From a virus: DNA of 31,561 nt. The notes beneath the pieces were generated by a model, which was not told the DNA's origin, searched no databases, and was given only the letters and a program-made list of their open reading frames with translations. Position 1 is the stretch's first letter. The number at the start of each line of letters is the position of its first letter. Shown in pieces: positions 22,479-27,602 of this stretch. The translations under genes were made by a program, and so were the position numbers. Location of the stretch: positions 1 through 31,561 of IMG/VR virus record IMGVR_UViG_3300009514_000068; one strand, written 5' to 3'.

Positions 22479-22523
22479 ACCCCCGCACGGCGCCGCCCGG
22501 TTCGAGTCCGGGCCCGGGGGATC
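22479..22523 (+). ncRNA. T-arm-like intercistronic element, family A' copy 2
   Basis: Exact 45-base copy of 21849-21893, 630 bases downstream and again between a stop codon and the next Shine-Dalgarno. Perfect identity while flanks differ argues for recent copying or strong selection. Confidence 0.6.
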
Positions 22524-22564
22524 CCGGCTCGCATGCCGCGGGCCGCTAACCGAAAGGGCCGACC

Positions 22565-22963
22565 ATGATTACCACCCGACCCCGCCCGCTCGACGGGCTT
22601 ATCTGCCCCATCTGCCGAGACCCCGTCGACCCCTACGCAGACGACGCCGCCGCCTGGACCGCGGACCCTACCGCCGTGGTCCACCGGGAGTGCGACCCGA
22701 CCTATCGCTGGGTCGTCCAGACCGCGAGCGCAAGTATGCCCCGCACATGCTGGGGCCGCTACGGCCGCGTCGCGGTCCTCGAGCTGGAGCCCGACTGGGA
22801 CGGGCCCGTGGCGATGATCTCCGCGCGGGCCCGCGGCGTGCGGCGGGTCATCTGCACATGGGAACGCCTCAACATCGGGTCGACGGATCGCTGCGCGTTC
22901 GCGCGGGCGCTGGCGGCGGCTGACGAGATGGTGGCGGAGCACAACGCGCGGCTGGCGTCATGA
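22565..22963 (+). CDS. Zinc-binding hypothetical protein
   Basis: 132 residues. N-terminal CPICRDPVDP and a later HRECDP give a C-x2-C...H/C zinc-finger-like unit in the first 45 residues. The C-terminal part (RVAVLELEPDWDGPVAMISA) is beta, then a helix (CAFARALAAADEMVAEHNAR). Start at ATG 22565 after GAAAGGGCCGACC. Unknown role in the early arm. Confidence 0.65.
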   Translation: MITTRPRPLDGLICPICRDPVDPYADDAAAWTADPTAVVHRECDPTYRWVVQTASASMPRTCWGRYGRVAVLELEPDWDGPVAMISARARGVRRVICTWERLNIGSTDRCAFARALAAADEMVAEHNARLAS

Positions 22964-23295
22964 TCTGCGCCGACACGGATGAGCCCGTCCAGCCGGCCGG
23001 GACCTTGGGCGGGGTCGCCCAGTGCGCCTCGTGCTACCTCGAGGGGCGCAAAGAGGCGTGCCCAACGTGGCAGCACTACCTCCAGGCCACCGGGCCCAAG
23101 CCCCGGGCCCCGGGCCGGGTCCACCGGCGGACGGCCACGGGCGACGTCCGATGCTCCTGGTGCGAGGCGCCCGCCGGCGAATCGCTCTGGGCGCCTGGCT
23201 GGCCGGAGCGGTGGATCGGCGACGCCTGCCGACGGCACGCGGAGCTGTACGGGCGCCGGCCCGGGTTGGACGTGCGGCACGCGAGGATTGACTGA
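22960..23295 (+). CDS. Zinc-ribbon hypothetical protein
   Basis: 111 residues. The ATG overlaps the previous TGA (ATGA). Two Cys pairs (CASC, later CSWC) plus isolated Cys residues suggest two small zinc sites. The C-terminal part (WAPGWPERWIGDACRRHAEL, YGRRPGLDVRHAR) is basic and Trp-rich. It may act with the preceding zinc protein, given coupling. No family recognised. Confidence 0.62.
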   Translation: MICADTDEPVQPAGTLGGVAQCASCYLEGRKEACPTWQHYLQATGPKPRAPGRVHRRTATGDVRCSWCEAPAGESLWAPGWPERWIGDACRRHAELYGRRPGLDVRHARID

Positions 23296-23303
23296 CCACC
23301 ACG

Positions 23304-23319
23304 CCCGCCTATGTGCGGG
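23304..23319 (+). promoter_or_regulatory. Shine-Dalgarno-proximal hairpin (partial family B leader)
   Basis: CCCGC-CTATGT-GCGGG stem, followed at once by AAAGGAG and ATG 23332. It corresponds to the 3' hairpin of the family B leaders but lacks their P1/P2 domain. Confidence 0.5.
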
Positions 23320-23331
23320 AAAGGAGACGAG

Positions 23332-23631
23332 ATGACCGAACGTTTTGACGAGGCCACCCCAGAGGACGTGAACCCGGACTGGGAGCCCTTCCCGCATCGC
23401 ATCATGATCGCGGGCCCATTGGGACTCACGCCCCTCGCCGGATTCGGTGACTACACCGACGCGTGGGCCTACCTCGCTAGCCAGTTGAAGCCTGGGAATT
23501 ACAAGGTCGGCACCGTGTTTGAAATCTGGGCCAGGGGCGTAGCCGCTTGGCGCTACGAGGTGATTGGCGAGGCGGGCTTGTGGTCGCGCGAGGACCTGAC
23601 ACGCCGCACCAACTACGAGGGGACCCCGTGA
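23332..23631 (+). CDS. Hypothetical protein with MTE-RFDEA N-terminus
   Basis: Start ATG 23332 after AAAGGAGACGAG; an in-frame ATG at 23311 lies in the leader hairpin loop and has no Shine-Dalgarno. 99 residues: MTERFDEATPEDVNPDWEPF, a beta middle (GNYKVGTVFEIWARGVAAWR) and a charged tail. The N-terminus is shared with the 51-residue gene at 24031 (MTEQERFDEA). The two also share 5' hairpins, suggesting segmental duplication. Function unknown. Confidence 0.6.
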   Translation: MTERFDEATPEDVNPDWEPFPHRIMIAGPLGLTPLAGFGDYTDAWAYLASQLKPGNYKVGTVFEIWARGVAAWRYEVIGEAGLWSREDLTRRTNYEGTP

Positions 23632-23948
23632 CCCGCGGCACGGTCTGCGCGGCGTGCAAGATCATCTACGCCACGCCGGAGTTCGAAGACCTACTGGAAA
23701 TGCTCCGGCCGCACTTGAAGACGGACGCGGTCCGCGAAGCGCTCGCCGAGTTCACGGTAACGGTCGTCAACAAGCCCCCTGCGGTCTGCTTGGACTGTGG
23801 AGCGGAAACCGCAAGGCAGATAACGCGCGACCTATGCCTCCGCTGCGGTAAGGCCGCGGAGGTCCACGTGGTCGGAGCGACAGACGTCCACGGAGTCTCA
23901 TTCGAAGAGTTCTGGTGTTCGGAATGCTACGACGGGAGAGCAACGTGA
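23628..23948 (+). CDS. Multi-zinc-ribbon hypothetical protein
   Basis: Start GTG 23628 overlapping the previous TGA (GTGA); the longer frame from 23547 is shadow. 106 residues with four Cys pairs: CAAC near residue 6, CLDC, CLRC and CSEC, compatible with two zinc sites flanking a helix (FEDLLEMLRPHLKTDAVREA). Another of the many small CxxC proteins of this arm. Unknown target. Confidence 0.65.
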   Translation: MTRGTVCAACKIIYATPEFEDLLEMLRPHLKTDAVREALAEFTVTVVNKPPAVCLDCGAETARQITRDLCLRCGKAAEVHVVGATDVHGVSFEEFWCSECYDGRAT

Positions 23949-23950
23949 AA

Positions 23951-24021
23951 GTCCCGGCGGGGAGTCGAAACGCCCGCGAGGGCGTCCGGGACGCAAACGC
24001 CCGCCAAGTGCGGGAGAGGAG
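23951..24021 (+). ncRNA. Leader RNA family B copy 1 (candidate cis-regulatory RNA)
   Basis: P1 GTCCCGG/CCGGGAC (23951-23957 with 23986-23992); a 12-base one-sided bulge CGGGGAGTCGAA (23958-23969); P2 ACGCCC/GGGCGT capped by GCGA (GNRA). Then hairpin CCCGC-CAAGT-GCGGG (24000-24014), 2 bases before the AGGAG of ATG 24031. The bulge's GGCGGG can instead pair with the CCCGCC of the 3' hairpin, freeing or exposing the ribosome site differently. Confidence 0.6.
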
Positions 24022-24030
24022 AATCGACCA

Positions 24031-24186
24031 ATGACCGAACAGGAACGCTTTGACGAAGCCGTACTGGCCCTGGCTGAGGAAGACGGAGCCCGCATTGTCG
24101 TCATGATCCCCGGAGTCTGGGAAGTGGTGTCCGAGTACTACAACAACGCGGCTCTCGACCGGATGCGCGAAGGAAACGACCAATGA
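24031..24186 (+). CDS. Small hypothetical protein (51 aa) under leader B1
   Basis: ATG 24031 with AGGAG 9 bases upstream; ends TGA 24186, overlapping the next possible start. 51 residues: MTEQERFDEAVLALAEEDGA, RIVVMIPGVWEVVSEYYNNA, ALDRMREGNDQ. One helix, a short hydrophobic strand and a second helix. N-terminus matches the 23332 protein. Too short for recognition; the structured leader directly before it is the strongest argument that it is a regulated gene. Confidence 0.55.
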   Translation: MTEQERFDEAVLALAEEDGARIVVMIPGVWEVVSEYYNNAALDRMREGNDQ

Positions 24187-24206
24187 TCCACTTGAGGAGA
24201 CGACCA

Positions 24207-24413
24207 ATGATCAGAGACCAAAACGGGCGGGCCGTATTCAAGCACGTGCGCCAGGAGGAAGCGGGCTGGGGCTGCAACGTATGGTTTGGCGGCTGCAACG
24301 GGCTGGCAACCTCGCTGCGCCGCCACTACTACCGCACTCGAGCGGAAGCGCGCAACGCGGACATCAGCGACGGCGCGGGAGTCCTGCGACACGGCCCCTA
24401 CCTCGCCCGCTGA
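24207..24413 (+). CDS. Small basic hypothetical protein
   Basis: 68 residues from ATG 24207, preceded by GAGGAGACGACCA, the arm's usual leader. An alternative ATG at 24183 (ATGA overlap, AAGGAAACGACCA upstream) adds eight residues, whose codons include the Shine-Dalgarno of the shorter form. Product MIRDQNGRAVFKHVRQEEAG, WGCNVWFGGCNGLATSLRRH, YYRTRAEARNAD. Basic, with a central CNVWFGGCNG that could be a small beta hairpin. No family recognised. Confidence 0.55.
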   Translation: MIRDQNGRAVFKHVRQEEAGWGCNVWFGGCNGLATSLRRHYYRTRAEARNADISDGAGVLRHGPYLAR

Positions 24414-24421
24414 AGATGGCC

Positions 24422-24487
24422 CCCGGCGGGGAGCCGAAACGCCTTCGGGCGTCCGGGACGCAACACCCGCTGAATGCGGGAGAGGAG
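24422..24487 (+). ncRNA. Leader RNA family B copy 2 (candidate cis-regulatory RNA)
   Basis: P1 CCCGG/CCGGG (24422-24426 with 24453-24457); bulge CGGGGAGCCGAA (24427-24438, one base different from copy 1); P2 ACGCC/GGCGT capped by TTCG instead of GCGA; 3' hairpin CCCGC-TGAAT-GCGGG (24466-24480); SD AGGAG 24483-24487. Stable-tetraloop swapping with the stem kept is a hallmark of RNA-level selection. Lies before ATG 24497. Confidence 0.6.
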
Positions 24488-24496
24488 AATCGACCA

Positions 24497-24883
24497 ATGG
24501 ATACCCACCTTGCCACGGCGCGCCGAGCTTACCTCGCCTTACCCACCCCCGACCCTACCGCCGCCCGCTACGTGCGGGCACTCGAGCGGGCGCTTGGCCT
24601 GGCCACCGAACCGCCGCGCGTCGTGACCACCGCCGCCGCGCGGTTCAACGGCCGCGCCCAGCGCCAGGCCAGCGTCGAAACCCTCAGCGACGGGACGGTG
24701 CGCCTGCTGAGCTACGGCACTCCCGTTAGCTACTTCCAGGCGGGAGTGCTCTACCAAGTGCCGCCGGGTACCTACTCCAACACGACCACGAGCCACCAGA
24801 GCAAGTGGGCGCGCGAGCTGGGCTACCCCAAGGCGGTGACCGTGCCCACCGATGACCCGCTGCTAACCCTGGTGGGCGCGTGA
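24497..24883 (+). CDS. Hypothetical protein under leader B2
   Basis: 128 residues; ATG 24497 after AGGAGAATCGACCA; upstream in-frame sequence is the leader RNA. N-terminus helical (TARRAYLALPTPDPTAARYV); the C-terminal domain ETLSDGTVRLLSYGTPVSYF, then YQVPPGTYSNTTTSHQSKWA, resembles a domain seen in uncharacterised phage and plasmid proteins (xLLSYGTPV ... YS-TTSxHQ). Function unknown. The stop overlaps the recombinase GTG. Confidence 0.65.
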   Translation: MDTHLATARRAYLALPTPDPTAARYVRALERALGLATEPPRVVTTAAARFNGRAQRQASVETLSDGTVRLLSYGTPVSYFQAGVLYQVPPGTYSNTTTSHQSKWARELGYPKAVTVPTDDPLLTLVGA

Positions 24884-25599
24884 CGTGGGCCGTTGGCTAC
24901 TGCCGGGTGTCGACCACCGGGCAGGCGGACGACGGCCATTCGCTCGGCGAGCAGGAGGCCCGGATCCGGGCCTACTGCGGGCGGCGGGGGTGGGATGTGG
25001 CGGTCCTGCGGGACGCGGGGATCAGTGCGGCCGTGCCGCTGGCCCAGCGGCCGGCCGGAGCCCAGCTCCCCGGGCCGGCGACCCATGTGGTCGCGGTGCG
25101 GCTCGACCGGCTGTTTCGCAGCACGCGCGACGCGGTCATGACGCTCGACGCCTGGCGGGGGCGAGTCGACCTCCACCTCCTCGAGTTCGGCGGCGGGGAG
25201 TTGGACACGAGCACGCCCATGGGGCGCATGTACTTCACGCTCGCGGCGGCCTTCGCCGAGCTGGAGCGGGGCCTGATCAGCGAGCGGACCAAGGCGGGCC
25301 ACCGCGGCGCGCTTCGGGAGGGGAGGATCCCGGGCGGCCGGCGGCCGTACGGGTTCCGCGCCGGGCCAGGACGGGCCGCGGTGCCGGTGCCTGAGGAGGT
25401 CGCCACGGTGCGGCTGATGCTCCGGTGGCGGGACGCCGGGCTCCCGTGGGGCGAGATCGCGACCGAGCTGAACGAGCGCGGGACCCCCACCGCCGGCGGC
25501 CGGCGCGGCCCCGGGGCCTGGCGCGGGCATGTGGTGCGGCGGATCGTGGAGCGGTATGCGGATCCGCTGTGGGCGGCGCTGCTGGACGCGGCCCCGTGA
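24880..25599 (+). CDS. Small serine recombinase (resolvase/integrase family)
   Basis: GTG 24880 overlaps the previous TGA. 239 residues. Resolvase domain (1-~140): YCRVSTTGQADDG with nucleophile Ser11; VAVRLDRLFRSTRD with the catalytic Arg cluster; MGRMYFTLAAAFAELERGLI then SERTKAG. A shortened Recombinase domain follows (RRPYGFR ... VPEEVATVRLMLRWRDAGLP, IATELNERGTPT). The zinc-ribbon and coiled-coil regions of large serine integrases (450-600 aa) are absent. It may promote integration, resolution or cassette exchange. A repeat-rich AT island follows two genes later. Confidence 0.85.
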   Translation: MTWAVGYCRVSTTGQADDGHSLGEQEARIRAYCGRRGWDVAVLRDAGISAAVPLAQRPAGAQLPGPATHVVAVRLDRLFRSTRDAVMTLDAWRGRVDLHLLEFGGGELDTSTPMGRMYFTLAAAFAELERGLISERTKAGHRGALREGRIPGGRRPYGFRAGPGRAAVPVPEEVATVRLMLRWRDAGLPWGEIATELNERGTPTAGGRRGPGAWRGHVVRRIVERYADPLWAALLDAAP

Positions 25600-25859
25600 C
25601 GCAGTGCGCCAAGTGCGGGGCCGAGACGGGGCGGCCGCGGTTCTGCTCGACGCGGTGCAGCGCGGCCTGGCACCAGGCCGCGTGGCGCCGGCGGAACCCG
25701 GGGAGCGACCAGCGGTACTACTGGCGGGACCCTGAGCGGGCCCGGGCCCGGGACCGGGCGAAGTACCGGCGGCGCCGGGCGCACCCAGCGGGCGTGAATC
25801 GGTGCGGCCGGTGCGGGGGCGTCGGCCACAATCGGCGGAGTTGTGAGTCCGAGCCGTAA
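25596..25859 (+). CDS. Zinc-finger protein with CCHC knuckle, coupled to recombinase
   Basis: GTG 25596 overlaps the recombinase TGA (GTGA). 87 residues: N-terminal CAKCGAETGRPRFCSTRCSA (C-x2-C...C-x3-C, treble-clef style), a very basic middle (ERARARDRAKYRRRR), and C-terminal CGRCGGVGHNRRSC, an exact C-x2-C-x4-H-x4-C zinc knuckle (C70, C73, H78, C83). Nucleic-acid binding is very likely. It could supply the zinc domain missing from the neighbouring recombinase, or be independent. Confidence 0.7.
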   Translation: MTQCAKCGAETGRPRFCSTRCSAAWHQAAWRRRNPGSDQRYYWRDPERARARDRAKYRRRRAHPAGVNRCGRCGGVGHNRRSCESEP

Positions 25860-25951
25860 GTCCTTACCCCGCCCGTAAAGGCCAAAACGGGGCCCGATGG
25901 TGAGGCTGCAGCGAGGTATATGTATAACTAGACCAATTGGACCCGCTACCT

Positions 25952-26007
25952 TACCTGACACTTTAACCACAAGCGGAGCCGGGGGTTAAAATAGCACTTG
26001 TCAGGTA
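25952..26007. repeat. Nested inverted repeat
   Basis: TACCTGACA (25952-25960) pairs with TGTCAGGTA (25999-26007), and inside it TTTAACC (25962-25968) pairs with GGTTAAA (25984-25990). This gives a two-storey hairpin or cruciform. Confidence 0.65.
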
Positions 26008-26236
26008 CTATGGACGTAAGTCCTTATGTGGCCCGTAACCATCGTACCTGTACCCATCCTTTTTTATTTAACCCCGAGCATCCATATACTTTTTCCACTT
26101 CCACCACCCCAATTTCTGTATATATACATAGTACCACGCTAAGAGTACTGTCCGGTACGACCGTTACGGACACCGTAAGGACTTAAGGAGGTAGTACCTG
26201 ACAGCCGTAAGGACTTAAGTGGGTAGTACCTGACAG
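26000..26236. repeat. Composite repeat, one forward and two inverted copies
   Basis: A ~27-base unit (GTCAGGTACTA, 6 variable bases, TAAGTCCTTA) occurs at 26000-26026. Two near-copies in inverse orientation lie in tandem at 26174-26204 and 26206-26236 (32-base period). Each reads TAAGGACTTAAG...GTAGTACCTGACAG. Confidence 0.7.
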
Positions 26237-26249
26237 CCGCCTAAACCGC

Positions 26250-26360
26250 GATGGCCGACCGCGACCCGCCGATGGCCGACCGCGGCCCGCCGATGGCCGA
26301 TGGGGCCCGCGACCCGCCGATGGGGCCCGCGACCCGCCGATGGCCGATGGTGGACCCGCC
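26250..26360 (+). repeat. GC-rich imperfect tandem repeat
   Basis: Five to six imperfect ~20-27-base units of the form GATGGCCGACCGCGACCCGC. It could encode a short MADRDPP-like peptide repeat, but the frame runs into the PP-loop gene in another frame and lacks a Shine-Dalgarno, so I treat it as noncoding. Confidence 0.6.
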
Positions 26361-26371
26361 CCGGGCGGTGG

Positions 26372-26380
26372 TGGTAGACT
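26372..26380 (+). promoter_or_regulatory. Candidate extended -10 with leaderless spacing
   Basis: TGG-TAGACT, six bases before ATG 26387, so the expected initiation base falls on the start codon. No Shine-Dalgarno is present. Fits leaderless transcription. Confidence 0.5.
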
Positions 26381-26386
26381 CCCCGC

Positions 26387-26542
26387 ATGGCCCCCATCGA
26401 CATCGCCACCCTCCCCGTACTGATGAGATGCCCCGGCCGCTGGATCCTCGAGCGACCCGCCCCCCAGGCGCCGCCCAAGGCGGCGGTGCCCAAAGCCCTG
26501 CGGGGGATCAAGCTCCCAGTACTACGAACGAAATCCAAGTAG
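26387..26542 (+). CDS. Small basic protein (51 aa), probably leaderless
   Basis: ATG 26387 to TAG 26542: MAPIDIATLPVLMRCPGRWI, LERPAPQAPPKAAVPKALRG, IKLPVLRTKSK. Basic, Pro/Ala-rich centre, no motif. It lacks a Shine-Dalgarno but has TAGACT at the spacing of leaderless genes. An 8-bp inverted repeat (26518-26546) straddles its stop. Function unknown; moderate support only. Confidence 0.45.
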   Translation: MAPIDIATLPVLMRCPGRWILERPAPQAPPKAAVPKALRGIKLPVLRTKSK

Positions 26543-26546
26543 TACT
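26518..26546. repeat. Inverted repeat between small gene and PP-loop gene
   Basis: AGTACTAC (26518-26525) and GTAGTACT (26539-26546), separated by 13 bases. It overlaps the stop codon of the 51-residue gene and lies ~23 bases before the candidate promoter of the next gene. Possible operator; GTAGTAC also occurs in the nearby island repeats. Confidence 0.5.
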
Positions 26547-26568
26547 GGCGAAGCCCCTGGGCCCTCGG

Positions 26569-26574
26569 TATCCT
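26569..26574 (+). promoter_or_regulatory. Candidate -10 (leaderless) for PP-loop gene
   Basis: TATCCT, seven bases before GTG 26582. Initiation is expected at about 26581-26582, the start codon itself; no Shine-Dalgarno is visible. Confidence 0.5.
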
Positions 26575-26578
26575 TGCC

Positions 26579-26602
26579 CACGTGAACCGACCAACCCAAC
26601 CA
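26579..26602 (+). repeat. 24-bp direct repeat, left copy
   Basis: Exact match to 27442-27465. It begins CACGTGAACCGACC and ends ACCCAACCA. It spans the first codons of the PP-loop gene. Confidence 0.85.
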
Positions 26603-27448
26603 AAGCGCGGCGAACTCGCCACCGTCCTGAACTTCAGCGGGGGGAGTCAATCGACCGCTCTTCTCTGGATGGTGATCCGGGGGGAGATAGAGTGCCCGCC
26701 CAACTTCCTGGTCCTCCACGCGGACCCGGGCATGGAGGCGAGCGCCAGCTACGACATGGTCGAGTACATGAAGCGGGCCGCCAAGACTGTGGGCATTGAC
26801 GTTGTGACCGTCCCCGGGCCCAACCTTTACGACGACGTGCTAACGTTACGCGACCGCGGCACGGTTCGCCTGGACAACGCCGCCTGGTTTACCCAACGCC
26901 CGTCAGGCTCTCGGGGCCGACTCCGGCAGAAATGCACCCGCTACTACAAGGTCCGCCCCATGGACCGCTGGCTGCGTCAGTGGATTGAGGACACGCACGG
27001 GATCAGTCGCAGAGCTTCCCGCCTCGGCGAAGGCGTCGTCATCAAGTGGATCGGGTTCGGGGCCGACGAGCAGCGCCGCGTGAAGCCGAGTCCGCGGAAG
27101 TACATCAAGTTCGACTTCCCCCTGATCCGCCTCGGGATGACCCGCGAGGACGTGAGCGCCTACTATCGCCGGATCCAGAAGCCTGAGCCCCCGCGCTCTG
27201 TGTGTAATGGGTGCTTCGCGCACTCCCTCGCCGACCTCCGCGCCATGCACGACGCCCGCCCCAACGACTACGAACAGGCGTGCAAGGTGGACGACGCGGT
27301 GCGTAACTTGGAGCAAGTTGGGGTCGAGGACCCTGTTTTCGTATCCGACACCTTAATCCCACTTCGCCGTCTGCCCACGGTCGGGTGGGACGTCAAGCGC
27401 GAGCGGGCATATACCCCCCGCTGTGACTCGGGGTACTGTTTCACGTGA
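26582..27448 (+). CDS. ATP-pyrophosphatase (PAPS reductase-like) phage protein
   Basis: 288 residues from GTG 26582. The PP-loop is LNFSGGSQSTALLW (SGGxxST, residues 19-25). Further marks of the phage/DndC-like branch: HADPGMEASASYDMVEYM, QKCTRYYKVRPMDRWLR, SVCNGCFAHSLADL, and a C-terminal CDSGYCF. The family adenylates or sulfurates substrates. Some members act in DNA phosphorothioation or other base modification, but no partner modification gene is present, so the substrate is unknown. It is framed by 24-bp direct repeats. Confidence 0.8.
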   Translation: MNRPTQPKRGELATVLNFSGGSQSTALLWMVIRGEIECPPNFLVLHADPGMEASASYDMVEYMKRAAKTVGIDVVTVPGPNLYDDVLTLRDRGTVRLDNAAWFTQRPSGSRGRLRQKCTRYYKVRPMDRWLRQWIEDTHGISRRASRLGEGVVIKWIGFGADEQRRVKPSPRKYIKFDFPLIRLGMTREDVSAYYRRIQKPEPPRSVCNGCFAHSLADLRAMHDARPNDYEQACKVDDAVRNLEQVGVEDPVFVSDTLIPLRRLPTVGWDVKRERAYTPRCDSGYCFT

Positions 27449-27465
27449 ACCGACCAACCCAACCA
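27442..27465 (+). repeat. 24-bp direct repeat, right copy
   Basis: Exact copy of 26579-26602, overlapping the stop codon (TGA 27446-27448) of the PP-loop gene. The unit between repeats is 863 bases from start to start, i.e. one gene. Confidence 0.85.
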
Positions 27466-27497
27466 GACACGCAACGGCGGGGTACTTTGGTCGGTTC
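27447..27497. repeat. 11-bp inverted repeat downstream of PP-loop gene
   Basis: GAACCGACCAA (27447-27457) and TTGGTCGGTTC (27487-27497), 29 bases apart. The left arm is part of the right direct repeat. The rest of the 27449-27602 gap holds a GC hairpin (GCGGGG...CCCCCGC) before AAAGGAG. No gene seen. Confidence 0.6.
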
Positions 27498-27602
27498 CTC
27501 CGCCGCTCGTCGCGCTGCCCCCCGCCAGGGGCCCACACCCCTGGCGGGGGCGCGGCCGACCTAACGCAACGCGGGGTGGGACCCCCGCAAAGGAGCCGAC
27601 CG

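Larger units (their letters stand above)
25857..26249. other. Low-GC repeat island: candidate attachment site or replication origin
   Basis: GC content falls markedly from the ~70% typical of the window. No gene is seen. Contains TAAGTCCTTA at 25857-25866 and 26017-26026, its complement TAAGGACTTA at 26176-26185 and 26208-26217, a nested inverted repeat at 25952-26007, and a perfect 12-bp palindrome TGTATATATACA (26117-26128). Placement right after the serine recombinase module favours an attP region. Repeats plus an AT-rich core also fit an iteron origin. Confidence 0.55.

Noticed and set aside
20572-22523. CRISPR array
   Set aside because: The repeats are each separated by complete genes with Shine-Dalgarno sequences and differ in stems; no constant short spacers and no cas genes other than a Cas4-like nuclease, which phages often carry alone.
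23951-24021. c-di-GMP-I (GEMM) riboswitch
   Set aside because: GGGACGCAAA recalls GEMM, but that stretch pairs in P1 here and the second GEMM helix with its receptor is absent.
23951-24487. Hammerhead ribozyme reading of the family B leaders
   Set aside because: CGAAAC-stem-GTC matches half of the hammerhead core, but the obligatory CUGANGA and stem II are missing; the 12-base bulge takes their place.
26251-26799. Plus-strand frame encoding MADRDPP repeats
   Set aside because: It arises from the tandem repeat and overlaps the well-supported PP-loop gene for over 200 bases in another frame.
26582-27448. DNA phosphorothioation (Dnd) system
   Set aside because: Only a DndC-like PP-loop protein is present; no DndA, DndD or DndE partner was found in the window.
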